64,000 bases of DNA from the NCBI RefSeq assembly GCF_042432905.1, contig NZ_JBHLWI010000030.1, positions 1 to 64,000 of the forward strand, read 5' to 3'. The translations under genes and the position numbers were made by a program. Source of the DNA: Fontibacter flavus (GTDB lineage Bacteria; Bacteroidota; Bacteroidia; Cytophagales; Cyclobacteriaceae). The notes beneath the pieces are model-generated. The model was not told where the DNA came from. It saw only the letters and a program-made list of their open reading frames with translations, and made no database searches. Shown piece after piece: positions 46,000 to 54,297 of this stretch (positions are counted from its first letter, which is position 1; every line of letters starts with the position of its first letter).

Positions 46000-46947
46000 C
46001 TATTCTACAAAAACGCCCATAGAGCAGAATTTGTCAATTCTCTGTTCAATTCGTTTTTCAGGTTTAATCTTATCAAGTTCTTTCAAAGCTTCCAAAATGG
46101 TTGCTTTCAAAGTTTTAGCCATGGTTTTCATGTCTTTATGAGCGCCACCCAAAGGCTCTTTAATGATTCCATCCACCAAACCATTTTTTTGCATGTCAAT
46201 GGCAGTCAATTTAAGAGCTTCTGCTGCTTGTTCTTTATAATCCCAACTTCTCCATAAAATGGAAGAACAGGATTCAGGGGAAATCACCGAATACCAAGTA
46301 TTCTCAAGCATAAACACTTTATCTCCAATAGCAATACCCAAAGCACCACCTGATGCACCTTCTCCAATGATGATGCAAATGACTGGTACCTTAAGCATGA
46401 ACATCTCTCTTAAATTTTTGGCAATAGCTTCCCCCTGTCCTCTTTCTTCAGCTTCTAGTCCGGGAAATGCACCTGGAGTATCAATTAAAGTAACGATTGG
46501 CTTACCGAATTTTTCGGCCATTTTCATCAACCTGAGGGCCTTTCTATATCCTTCAGGGTTGGCCATACCAAAATTTCTTTCCTGCCTTTGCTTTGTATTT
46601 CTACCTTTTTGTTGGCCTATGAACATTACTGTCCTACCATCTATATCACCTAGACCACCAATCATGGCTTTATCGTCTTTTACGGTACGGTCACCATGTA
46701 ACTCTATAAAGTCATTCGTCATTTCATAGATATAATCCAATGAATATGGTCTATCTGCATGCCTGGATAGCTGAACTCTCTGCCATCTGGTCAAGTTTTG
46801 GAAAGTCTCTTTTTTCAAAATCTGAATTTTTTCTTCCAATGACTGAATATCGGCAGTTAAATCTATATTTCTACCTTTAGCTAAATCTTTCATTTCCTGA
46901 AGCTTTAGCTCTAAATCAGCAATCGGTTTTTCGAATTCTAATAGCAT
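46000..46947 (-). CDS. accA: Acetyl-CoA carboxylase carboxyltransferase subunit alpha
   Basis: Half of the carboxyltransferase that transfers CO2 from carboxybiotin to acetyl-CoA, the first step of fatty-acid synthesis. The 315 residues show an N-terminal coiled helix (LEFEKPIADLELKLQEMKDL), HGDRTVKDDKAMIGGL, the crotonase-fold glycines GEGASGGALGIAIGD and YSVISPESCSSILW. Length is normal. accD is not adjacent. It is monocistronic, with its own terminator. Confidence 0.96.
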   Translation of the reverse strand: MLLEFEKPIADLELKLQEMKDLAKGRNIDLTADIQSLEEKIQILKKETFQNLTRWQRVQLSRHADRPYSLDYIYEMTNDFIELHGDRTVKDDKAMIGGLGDIDGRTVMFIGQQKGRNTKQRQERNFGMANPEGYRKALRLMKMAEKFGKPIVTLIDTPGAFPGLEAEERGQGEAIAKNLREMFMLKVPVICIIIGEGASGGALGIAIGDKVFMLENTWYSVISPESCSSILWRSWDYKEQAAEALKLTAIDMQKNGLVDGIIKEPLGGAHKDMKTMAKTLKATILEALKELDKIKPEKRIEQRIDKFCSMGVFVE

Positions 46948-47098
46948 ACTTGAGTATTTTGACTATGGCAAAGATAAAAAATAATTGATAAGAATAACGT
47001 TTTATTGCTGGTATATGGATTTTTGAAGGGAGGAAAAAGAATTTAAAAACATTATAAAGTACTACTATTTTTACTCCCAAAATTCAAAGTTCTTTCGG

Positions 47099-47278
47099 CT
47101 AACATCTTTTTATTTCACATAAAATCCCCTGGCGTACAAGTTTCCAAGGACGCTTTCTCGATGTAAATCCTTTATGCGGAAGGTTGTGCTTTTCCAGTCT
47201 CCTCTTTGGATCTGAGGATATACCAATATAAAAAGTCCCATCAATTTCTGACTCTATGATGTAAACAAAATATGACAT
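47099..47278 (-). pseudogene. Truncated GIY-YIG nuclease downstream of tRNA-Asp
   Basis: From the ATG at 47278 the frame encodes 59 residues: SYFVYIIES, TFYIGISSDPKRRLEKHN and TSRKRPWKLV. These are the GIY and YIG strands, the catalytic Arg and the following strand of small UPF0213/URI-type GIY-YIG proteins, which normally run to 80-100 residues. Translation stops at TAG (47099-47101) before the helix with the catalytic Glu. Just beyond, another frame reads SRKNFEFWE, resembling the lost C-terminus, so a deletion or frameshift is likely. It starts 10 nt after the terminator of tRNA-Asp on the same strand. Confidence 0.72.
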
Positions 47279-47283
47279 AAAAC

Positions 47284-47310
47284 AAAAAACCTCAGTTTTT
47301 GACTGAGGTT
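47284..47310 (-). terminator. Terminator of tRNA-Asp (first copy)
   Basis: AACCTCAGT (47288-47296) pairs with ACTGAGGTT (47302-47310); on the minus strand it is followed by a T-run. It begins 4 nt after the tRNA and ends just before the GIY-YIG reading frame. Confidence 0.85.
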
Positions 47311-47313
47311 TTG

Positions 47314-47387
47314 CGGAATGGACGGGACTCGAACCCGCGACCTCCTGCGTGACAGGCAGGCATTCTAACCAGCTGAACTACCACTCC
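47314..47387 (-). tRNA. tRNA-Asp (GTC)
   Basis: A 74-nt cloverleaf on the minus strand: acceptor GGAGTGG/CCATTCC, D-arm GTTCAGCTGGTTAGAAT, anticodon arm with GTC in the loop (CCTGTCAC), T-arm CGGGTTCGAGTCCCG, discriminator G; CCA is not encoded. It is identical to the copy at 47598-47671. Confidence 0.97.
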
Positions 47388-47469
47388 TAATATTTTATCT
47401 TTCAACTCGACTATCGCGACCTTCCCGAGTAATCGGGACAAGCATTCTAACCAGCTGAACTACCACTCC
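47388..47469 (-). pseudogene. tRNA-Asp-derived 82-nt relic, copy 1
   Basis: The 5' 27 nt (acceptor 5' strand plus whole D-arm) equal tRNA-Asp. The anticodon arm is replaced by TCCCGATTACTCGGGA, AGGTCGCG is kept, the T-arm is decayed and the 3' acceptor strand is gone. It cannot fold as a normal tRNA. It abuts the intact tRNA-Asp. Confidence 0.85.
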
Positions 47470-47597
47470 TAATTTTTTAAATTCAACTTGCCTACAGCAA
47501 TCATCCAATAATCGACATAGTCAATCTGAGCGACTAAAATAAAAATCCTTTAACAGGACAATTAAATAATTTAAGCTATCACATTTGATAACAAATG
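47470..47597. other. Spacer with a faint older relic
   Basis: The first 40-50 nt align loosely with the 82-nt units (TTCAACT-G-CTA--GC-A and a later AATCG), suggesting a more decayed copy. CATTTG-ATAA-CAAATG at 47582-47597 forms a small hairpin directly 3' of the second tRNA-Asp. Confidence 0.35.
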
Positions 47598-47671
47598 CGG
47601 AATGGACGGGACTCGAACCCGCGACCTCCTGCGTGACAGGCAGGCATTCTAACCAGCTGAACTACCACTCC
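47598..47671 (-). tRNA. tRNA-Asp (GTC), second copy
   Basis: Identical over 74 nt to the tRNA at 47314-47387, 284 nt upstream in transcription order. It is preceded by two relic units and followed by a short hairpin. Confidence 0.97.
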
Positions 47672-47753
47672 TAATATTTTATCTTTCAACTCGACTATCG
47701 CGACCTTCCCGAGTAATCGGGACAAGCATTCTAACCAGCTGAACTACCACTCC
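47672..47753 (-). pseudogene. tRNA-Asp-derived 82-nt relic, copy 2
   Basis: Identical over all 82 nt to copy 1 and placed in the same way, directly upstream of an intact tRNA-Asp. The repeat interval is exactly 82 nt. Confidence 0.85.
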
Positions 47754-47835
47754 TAATTTTTTATCTTTCAACTCGACTATCGCGACCTTCCCGAGTAATC
47801 GGGACAGGCATTCTAACCAGCTGAACTACCACTCC
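47754..47835 (-). pseudogene. tRNA-Asp-derived 82-nt relic, copy 3
   Basis: Differs from copies 1 and 2 at two positions only. It is the first unit of the array in transcription order. The same TCCCGA/TCGGGA palindrome (47789-47804) stands in place of the anticodon arm. Confidence 0.85.
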
Positions 47836-47929
47836 TGATTTCTCCCTTCAATTAATTACAGAACAAAGTAATTTTCATAAAGGAAACTAGAATTATGGGA
47901 GTAAATCAAAATGAAGTTAAATAAAACAG

Positions 47930-48002
<73 letters not shown>

Positions 48003-48044
48003 TTTTTTTATGTTTGTTTCAATCCTTTGACTGAAATCGTGGTG

Positions 48045-48074
48045 CAAATATATAGGGATAGATTATACGTGCAA
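48045..48074 (-). promoter_or_regulatory. Promoter of the tRNA-Thr/tRNA-Asp cluster
   Basis: On the minus strand TTG (48072-48074), a 19-nt spacer and TATATTTG (48045-48052) match the Bacteroidota sigma-A consensus TTG-N19-TAnnTTTG exactly. The tRNA begins about 42 nt downstream. Confidence 0.75.
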
Positions 48075-48083
48075 AAGGTTTTC

Positions 48084-48120
48084 AAAAAAAAATAAGGGAA
48101 TATTTACTATCCCCTTATTT
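48084..48120 (-). terminator. Terminator of the DUF349 gene
   Basis: AAATAAGGG (48090-48098) pairs with CCCTTATTT (48112-48120); on the minus strand it runs into a long T-run (complement of 48084-48092). It lies 10 nt after the stop. Confidence 0.8.
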
Positions 48121-48129
48121 ATGAGCACA

Positions 48130-49977
48130 TTAAAATTCACGGAGAATTGAAAGTTTTTTCTTGAGCTTTTCAATTTCCCTCTCCGCCTTTTGAATTTTCT
48201 CATCAAATTGGTCTTTTAGCTTATCTGCTGTCTTTGATGCTGCAAAGAACTCGAGATTATTTTTCCACAAGGTTATGTTGTTTTCAAGGTCTGAAATCTG
48301 CTTGCGAATGCCATGCTCCTTTTTGTTTAAAACCCTATTGCTATTTGGGTCTGCTTGAATTTTATTAAGATTTAACCTGAACAAAAATTCATCCTTATCT
48401 CCCCCTTCTATTCCAAGGTTTTTAACATATAAATCAACTGCCTCATTAAACTTTGAAAGAATATCTTTCATGTTTTTCCTTGGAACAAAACCTATAGAAT
48501 TGAACTCTACAATATATTTTTCAAGGTTTTCTTCAGAAAGCTCCTTGCTTGAAGCTTCTTCAGTAATTTTCTTACAAATCCCTTCTTTGGCCTGTAGATT
48601 TTCTTCAAACTCCTTATTTACCTGCTTATTGGCATTTCTTCTGTTTTCAAAGAATGTATCACAAGCTGATTTAAATTTATTATAAAGCTCATCCCTAACC
48701 TTTTCAGGAGTTGGACCTATTTTTTTCCATTCTTGCTGCAGACTGATCATCTTATTGGCAGTATTTTGCCAATCTGTGTTTACCATCAGCTCTTCTGCCT
48801 TTTTTATCAGTTCCTCTGCTTTATTTTTATTCGTTAATCGGATTTCATCAAGTTCTTTAAAGAAAAGGTTCTTATTATGGAAGAAATGCTTGAATAATCC
48901 CCAAAACTTTTTGTTTATTTCTTTACCAGATTCTCGAGGAACAGGACCTGAGGACTCCCATTCTTTTTGAATAGCTAAAACTTCTTTTGTTTTATTGTTC
49001 CAATCTTTAATTTTCGAAGCAGAAAAGTCTTTAAAACCCTCAAGCTTCTCAATTAAGTTTTCTTTTTTTACCAAATTGACTTTTAAAACTTCTTTTTGGC
49101 CTTCATAAAATTCTTTTCTTTTATCATAGACAGCATCAGAAGCTGCCTTAAATCTTTGCCATAGACTTTCTTGTTCATCCCTGGGAACAGGTCCTATATG
49201 CTTGAATTCCTCATGAAGATCATTCAAGGCCTTGATAGCTTCTTTCAGGTCTTCAATATCAACCAAAGCTTCTGCCTTTTCACATATTTCTGTTTTTTGC
49301 TCAAGGTTTTTCTTCCGGTCAAGTTCTTTTAATTCAAAGTAAATACTCCTATTGTCATAAAACCTATCCATTAAAGCATTGTAAGATGCCCAAAGGTTTC
49401 TGTTTTGGGCATTTGGTACAGGCCCTATGCTTTTCCACTCTTCCTGAATCTGTTTAATGGTATTGATACTATGAGTAGTTTCTTCTCCATCAACCAACTC
49501 CCTTAATCTGTCCAATATCTGATTTTTGGCATACAGGTTTTTTTCTTTTTGCCTTTCTTGTTCTCTCAAAAAATGAGCTTTTTTCTCCCTGTAATCATTG
49601 TAGGTAGCAAAAAATATTTTGTCCTCATCTGTAGTCCTATATTGAAAGTCATCGGCATTCCCTCCAGTATTCACAAAATCCTGGAGGGCTTCATCCTTTT
49701 CCTTGTTGAAGATTTCATCAAAATGAGATTTGATATCAGCCACAGAGGATTCAATTTTACTAAGATTGCCTTGGTTTATAAATTCTTTAAGTGCATGAAT
49801 CAATTCAGGTTTAGTGAAATTTGAATAATCCACTTCCTCCTGTTCTTCTTCTTGGGGCGTATCCTCCTCTTCGCTAACCTGTTTATTTTTTTCTTGTTCG
49901 ATTTTACCTTCAACCTGATTTTCTTGCTGGCCTTGGGTCACCTTGTCCTCTTCAGACATTTCCTTATCCTTATCCAT
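48130..49977 (-). CDS. DUF349 repeat protein
   Basis: The 615 residues start with a low-complexity acidic stretch rich in Glu and Gln (about 1-50). At least five DUF349 helical repeats follow, each marked by a W/F-x-x-x-GPVP-like core: WKSIGPVPNAQN, FKHIGPVPRDEQ, WESSGPVPRESG, WKKIGPTPEKVR and NSIGFVPRKN. A basic coiled coil ends it (KIQKAEREIEKLKKKLS). DUF349 proteins are helical and soluble; their role is not established to me. It is monocistronic, with a terminator before the tRNA cluster. Confidence 0.88.
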   Translation of the reverse strand: MDKDKEMSEEDKVTQGQQENQVEGKIEQEKNKQVSEEEDTPQEEEQEEVDYSNFTKPELIHALKEFINQGNLSKIESSVADIKSHFDEIFNKEKDEALQDFVNTGGNADDFQYRTTDEDKIFFATYNDYREKKAHFLREQERQKEKNLYAKNQILDRLRELVDGEETTHSINTIKQIQEEWKSIGPVPNAQNRNLWASYNALMDRFYDNRSIYFELKELDRKKNLEQKTEICEKAEALVDIEDLKEAIKALNDLHEEFKHIGPVPRDEQESLWQRFKAASDAVYDKRKEFYEGQKEVLKVNLVKKENLIEKLEGFKDFSASKIKDWNNKTKEVLAIQKEWESSGPVPRESGKEINKKFWGLFKHFFHNKNLFFKELDEIRLTNKNKAEELIKKAEELMVNTDWQNTANKMISLQQEWKKIGPTPEKVRDELYNKFKSACDTFFENRRNANKQVNKEFEENLQAKEGICKKITEEASSKELSEENLEKYIVEFNSIGFVPRKNMKDILSKFNEAVDLYVKNLGIEGGDKDEFLFRLNLNKIQADPNSNRVLNKKEHGIRKQISDLENNITLWKNNLEFFAASKTADKLKDQFDEKIQKAEREIEKLKKKLSILREF

Positions 49978-50025
49978 AATTGTTTAATACTTTAAAAGCT
50001 ATTCAAACAAAAGTAATAAATAGAT

Positions 50026-50595
50026 TTAATTTAATCTTGGGTCAATTGGATAATTTGCCAATTGCTGATATTCTCCACCCATATTTTTCAGAATATTCCT
50101 CCATAATTCTTCAGGAGAAGATGAAAAAATACTTTCGCTATCCATATTTTTACAAACTATCCACGTGTTTTCTTCAAGTTCTTGATCAAGTTGCCCTACA
50201 GACCAGCCAGAATAACCGATAAAAAATCGTATTTTGTTATGGTCCAATTTGCTTTGCTTCATTAAATTGAGCAACAGATCAAATTCACCGCCCCACCAAA
50301 TCTCCTCACCTAAAGAAATACTTGAGTCAAACAATCTTTCCCCTTGATAGATAAAATGAAGGGTGTTTTGTTCTACCGGACCTCCTACATAAACATCATT
50401 ATCAAGCGTTTCTATATCGTCTATAAGCTCATTGAGCTTTAAGATCGATAACTTATTCAGAACAAGACCAAAAGATCCATTCTCATTATTTTCACAAACC
50501 AAAATCACAGACCTTACAAAGTTTTCATCCTGCAAAAATGGCTCTGATATCAAAAGATATCCGGGCTGGGGAGATATATTCATACTATTGCTCAT
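50026..50595 (-). CDS. YqgE/AlgH family protein
   Basis: The 189 residues match UPF0301: PQPGYLLISEPFLQDENFVR at the N-terminus, NENGSFGLVLNKL, VYVGGPVEQNTLHF and the C-terminal FIGYSGWSVGQLDQELEENT. The family is often annotated as a transcriptional regulator, but it has no DNA-binding domain and its role is uncertain. An internal Met at residue 5 is an alternative start. It is transcribed divergently from pdxH. Confidence 0.92.
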   Translation of the reverse strand: MSNSMNISPQPGYLLISEPFLQDENFVRSVILVCENNENGSFGLVLNKLSILKLNELIDDIETLDNDVYVGGPVEQNTLHFIYQGERLFDSSISLGEEIWWGGEFDLLLNLMKQSKLDHNKIRFFIGYSGWSVGQLDQELEENTWIVCKNMDSESIFSSSPEELWRNILKNMGGEYQQLANYPIDPRLN

Positions 50596-50683
50596 AAATA
50601 AGAATTTCTTATGGCTTTAATTTATATCTAAATTTTTTAAATACAATAAGTGTGATAATTTTATAATAAAAAGATCAATAAAC

Positions 50684-51319
50684 ATGAAAATATCTGATAT
50701 CAGAATAGACTATTCTCTAAAATCTTTGGATGTTACAGATGTCCAGGATTGCCCAATTGAACAGTTTAAAAAATGGTTTGGAGAAGCTCTAGAAGCTAAG
50801 GTTATAGAAGTCAATGCCATGAATTTATCTACTGTTCAAAGTGATGGAAGACCGAATGCAAGAATTGTCCTATTAAAAGGTGTAGATTCAGGATTTGTTT
50901 TTTTTACCAATTATCAAAGTAAAAAAGGTCTGGAATTGGAAGTAAACCCGAATGTTGCAGCCACTTTTTATTGGGCAGAACTGGAAAGGCAAGTCAGGAT
51001 TATTGGAAGTGTAGAGAAGGTAACTGCTGAGGAATCTGATGAATATTACTTTTCCAGACCTTATAGCAGTCAAGTTGGTGCTTGGGTTTCACCTCAAAGC
51101 CATGAAATAGAAAACCGCGACTATCTAGCCAAAAAAGAAAGCGAATATCAACAAAAATTTACACCTGAAACTATTACAAGACCAGAACATTGGGGAGGTT
51201 ACAGAATCAATGTTTCTGAAATTGAATTTTGGCAAGGAAGACCTAGCCGATTACATGACAGGATATTATACCAAAAAGACAAGCTTGGCAATTGGAAAAT
51301 CAGCAGGCTCGCCCCATAA
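50684..51319 (+). CDS. pdxH: Pyridoxamine 5'-phosphate oxidase
   Basis: FMN enzyme that oxidises pyridoxamine or pyridoxine 5'-phosphate to pyridoxal 5'-phosphate. The 211 residues carry RPNARIVLLKG (FMN phosphate site), FFTNYQSKKGLELEVNPNVA, the dimer/FMN segment RPYSSQVGAWVSPQS and the C-terminal signature EFWQGRPSRLHDRILY. Length is normal. It ends 3-4 nt before a terminator shared with bshB1. Confidence 0.95.
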   Translation: MKISDIRIDYSLKSLDVTDVQDCPIEQFKKWFGEALEAKVIEVNAMNLSTVQSDGRPNARIVLLKGVDSGFVFFTNYQSKKGLELEVNPNVAATFYWAELERQVRIIGSVEKVTAEESDEYYFSRPYSSQVGAWVSPQSHEIENRDYLAKKESEYQQKFTPETITRPEHWGGYRINVSEIEFWQGRPSRLHDRILYQKDKLGNWKISRLAP

Positions 51320-51345
51320 AAAAACCCACCTAAGTGGGTTTTTTT
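51320..51345. terminator. Bidirectional terminator between pdxH and bshB1
   Basis: AACCCAC (51323-51329), 4-nt loop, GTGGGTT (51334-51340), flanked by an A-run and a T-run, so it can stop transcription from both convergent genes. Confidence 0.85.
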
Positions 51346-51362
51346 ATGCTTCAAAGATCTTA

Positions 51363-52079
51363 CTATTTTAGATCAAAGAGATTATCAACACCAATCATTC
51401 TTTCTACAGTGAATCCTTCACCATATTTCACCATTATGCTATGCCCGTATTCTTTGGCTCTGGCTTCAATAAAATCCAAAAATCCTTCTGAAGAAATAAA
51501 ACTTTCAGGCTCTTGGCTGTTAGGATCATAAAACTGAGATCTAAAAGCCTTTATACTTTCAATTTTTTTATCCCAATAATCTGTAATATCCACAACAAAA
51601 TCAGGCTGAATATAATTATTCTGAATATAGTGATAGACATATTTTGGTCTCCAGGCTTCTTGCTCCTCCCCATCTAAAAAAGTTTTAATTTTCCTAAGCC
51701 CACTCATAAAGCATGCATGAGAGGCCAATAGAGCACCTTTACCATGATCTGGATGACGGTCACTTACGGCGTTAGCCAGAACAATCTCAGGTTTATATTT
51801 TCTGATTATTTTAATAATTTCTACCTGATGCTTTTCATCATCCAAAAAATAAATATCCTTAAAACCCGCATTTTCCCTTGCTGATAAACCTAATATTTCA
51901 GCTGCCTTAGCGGATTCCTTTAACCTGAGTTCTGGAGTACCTCTAGTACCCATCTCCCCCTTTGTTAGGTCTAATATACCTACCCTAAACCCTTTTGCTA
52001 TATGAGAGGCAATAGTACCTGAACAAGCTAGTTCTGCATCATCAGGATGTGCTGCAATTACCAATATATCAAGTTTCAT
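51363..52079 (-). CDS. bshB1: Bacillithiol biosynthesis deacetylase BshB1
   Basis: Zinc LmbE-type deacetylase removing the acetyl group from GlcNAc-malate in bacillithiol synthesis. The 238 residues carry the metal motif AAHPDDAELACSGTIA near the N-terminus, TKGEMGTRGTPELRLKE and the later His in DRHPDHGKGALL. Length is right for BshB1. It is the last gene of a tight run trxB-M23/LysM-bshB1, with a 16-nt gap to the M23 gene. Together with trxB this suggests a thiol-redox grouping. Confidence 0.93.
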   Translation of the reverse strand: MKLDILVIAAHPDDAELACSGTIASHIAKGFRVGILDLTKGEMGTRGTPELRLKESAKAAEILGLSARENAGFKDIYFLDDEKHQVEIIKIIRKYKPEIVLANAVSDRHPDHGKGALLASHACFMSGLRKIKTFLDGEEQEAWRPKYVYHYIQNNYIQPDFVVDITDYWDKKIESIKAFRSQFYDPNSQEPESFISSEGFLDFIEARAKEYGHSIMVKYGEGFTVERMIGVDNLFDLK

Positions 52080-52095
52080 ATGATCTTTTTTTTAA

Positions 52096-53136
52096 TTATC
52101 TAATTCTCAACCTCTGCCCCACTCTCAATACACTATTTGTTGAAATATTGTTCAATCTTGTGATTGTACTTACTCTTACACCATACCTTCGAGCAATGAT
52201 GCTTAGGTTTTCTCCACTTCTAACTCTATGGTAAACCGACTCCTGTGTTTTAACTACATGATCAAAACTTGCAGATGTAATCATATAAATATCAGATTTA
52301 AGCCGTCCTACATTGAAGTCAAACAATTCCGTTGGATTAATTGACAAACCTTGGTATCTCACTTCATAATGTAAATGTGGACCAGTACTTCTGCCAGTAC
52401 TTCCTCCGAGGCCAAGAACATCTCCAGCCTTAACCTCTTGGCCAACATCAACCATTATTTTTGACATATGACCATACAATGTTTCCAGCCCGTTTTTATG
52501 CCTTACGACAACATAATAACCATACCCGTTTCGATCATATGAACGAATCCTTACTATCCCGTCAAAAGTACTATAGATAGGATCCCCTGTTCTCAATTTC
52601 AAATCAGTTCCGTGGTGCCACCGATATCTTCTAAATCCAAACTCAGAAGTTATCTGGGTCTGGTCCAATGGTAATTTCCAATCTGTACCAAAAAAAGTAT
52701 CGTATAATTTCACATAAACTGTATCCTTAAAATCTTTCGGATTAAAATCATAGATATTGATTTTTTTACTATCCCACGCTGAATAATATTCAAAGGCAGT
52801 AACCCAAATACTATCAATCAATATTTGCTCAGAGATTTGTACCAACTGATTTGTAGGTGCCCAAACCATTGAAAGGGTATCTTCCGAGACAATACTCAGT
52901 CTCTTTTTCAAATTCACGTAATCTTTATACAACAATGAATCTGTTTCTCTTGTCAAGTCCTGAAGATATTTCTGAGGATCAAAAAGTCTGATATCCCTCA
53001 AAAGAGGATTATTAGCAGGCGTTGTGGTCTGTTGCTTGGGCTTTTTGATGATTTTTGGAAAAACTTGTGCATGGGCACCATAGGAACCCATGCACATGAA
53101 AAATAATAGTAAAAACTTTAAAACTTTTAATTTCAT
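52096..53136 (-). CDS. M23 peptidase with C-terminal LysM domain
   Basis: Exported cell-wall endopeptidase or activator of amidases. The 346 residues have a signal peptide ending near GAHAQ, a Pro/Gln linker and an M23 (lysostaphin-fold) domain with HGTDLKLRTGDP, GHMSKIMVDVGQEV and GPHLHYEV supplying the zinc and catalytic histidines. One LysM motif closes the protein (YHRVRSGENLSIIARRYGV, about 296-346). It lies 9 nt after trxB and 16 nt before bshB1. Confidence 0.93.
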   Translation of the reverse strand: MKLKVLKFLLLFFMCMGSYGAHAQVFPKIIKKPKQQTTTPANNPLLRDIRLFDPQKYLQDLTRETDSLLYKDYVNLKKRLSIVSEDTLSMVWAPTNQLVQISEQILIDSIWVTAFEYYSAWDSKKINIYDFNPKDFKDTVYVKLYDTFFGTDWKLPLDQTQITSEFGFRRYRWHHGTDLKLRTGDPIYSTFDGIVRIRSYDRNGYGYYVVVRHKNGLETLYGHMSKIMVDVGQEVKAGDVLGLGGSTGRSTGPHLHYEVRYQGLSINPTELFDFNVGRLKSDIYMITSASFDHVVKTQESVYHRVRSGENLSIIARRYGVRVSTITRLNNISTNSVLRVGQRLRIR

Positions 53137-53145
53137 TATCGCTAA

Positions 53146-54090
53146 TTATGACAATTCTCTAGCGGCCAAATACCTTTCAGCATCCAATGCGGCCATGCAA
53201 CCTGTACCTGCAGCGGTAACTGCTTGCCTGTAAATATGATCCTGAGCATCACCACAAGCAAACACCCCTTCTACATTTGTTCTAGTACTGCCAGGAATTG
53301 TCTTAATATAGCCATTTTCATCCATATCAATAATATTGCTGAAAATATCAGTATTAGGCTGATGTCCTATAGCGACAAAGAATCCGGAAATTTTATATTC
53401 CTTTTTCTCACCTGTCTTATTATTTAGGACACGCATTCCTTCAACTTCATTTTCTCCAAGAATTTCGTCTGTTTCTGAATTCCAGAGAATTTCAATTTTA
53501 GGATTATTCATTACACGTTTCTGCATAATCTGTGAAGCTCTCATTTCATCTCTTCTGACCAACATATAAACTTTGGAACAGATATTAGCTAGATAAGAAG
53601 CTTCTTCACAAGCAGTATCTCCCGCACCTACAATTGCGACATCCTGCCCTCTAAAGAAGAAACCATCACAAACAGCACAAGCTGATACACCTTTACCATT
53701 TAGCCTTTCTTCACTTTCTATTCCCAACCATTTGGCAGATGCTCCTGTAGAAATGATAACAGTATCAGCATGGATCTCAATTTGATCATCAACAAATACT
53801 TTGTGCGGATTTCCAGAAAAATCAACTTTTGTCACCATTCCATATCTCACCTGAGTTCCAAATCTCTCAGCCTGCTTTCTAAAATCTTCCATCATCTCTG
53901 GCCCCATGATACCATCCGGATAACCTGGATAATTTTCAACATCTGTTGTAATCGTCAATTGACCACCTGGCTGGCCTCCAGTATATAAAACAGGGTTTAA
54001 ACCTGCTCTAGAGGCATAAATTGCAGCAGTATAACCTGCAGGTCCTGACCCGATAATCAAAACCTTTACTTTTTCTATTTCAGAAGACAT
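53146..54090 (-). CDS. trxB: Thioredoxin-disulfide reductase
   Basis: FAD/NADPH enzyme reducing thioredoxin. The 314 residues show FAD-binding IIGSGPAGYTAAIYASRAG (about 11-29), the redox-active pair in SACAVCDGFF, NADPH-binding VAIVGAGDTACEEASYLA and FACGDAQDHIYRQAVTAAG. Length is normal. It leads a three-gene cluster with an M23 endopeptidase and bshB1. Confidence 0.95.
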   Translation of the reverse strand: MSSEIEKVKVLIIGSGPAGYTAAIYASRAGLNPVLYTGGQPGGQLTITTDVENYPGYPDGIMGPEMMEDFRKQAERFGTQVRYGMVTKVDFSGNPHKVFVDDQIEIHADTVIISTGASAKWLGIESEERLNGKGVSACAVCDGFFFRGQDVAIVGAGDTACEEASYLANICSKVYMLVRRDEMRASQIMQKRVMNNPKIEILWNSETDEILGENEVEGMRVLNNKTGEKKEYKISGFFVAIGHQPNTDIFSNIIDMDENGYIKTIPGSTRTNVEGVFACGDAQDHIYRQAVTAAGTGCMAALDAERYLAARELS

Positions 54091-54243
54091 TCGATTGTTT
54101 TTTTAGGGTTAGCAAATTTTGTTAAAATACTATTTACAACAAAGATTAAACTTGTTAAAATTCCCTAATTGAATAAGAATTGATGAGTATCAAGCTCATA
54201 ATTTATCATCCATAAGGATCAAGTTTCTTAGTTATAATATACA

Positions 54244-54270
54244 AAAAAAGGGGAAAATTCCCCTTTTTAT
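54244..54270 (-). terminator. Terminator of rpoD
   Basis: AAAGGGGAA/TTCCCCTTT stem with a short AATT centre, followed on the minus strand by a T-run; 28 nt after the rpoD stop. Confidence 0.8.
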
Positions 54271-54297
54271 ATGTAACCTAAGGCACTCAACTTGAAA

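Noticed and set aside
47388..47835. Three further functional tRNA-Asp genes
   Set aside because: Only the 5' part matches; the anticodon arm and 3' acceptor are missing, so they cannot be charged.
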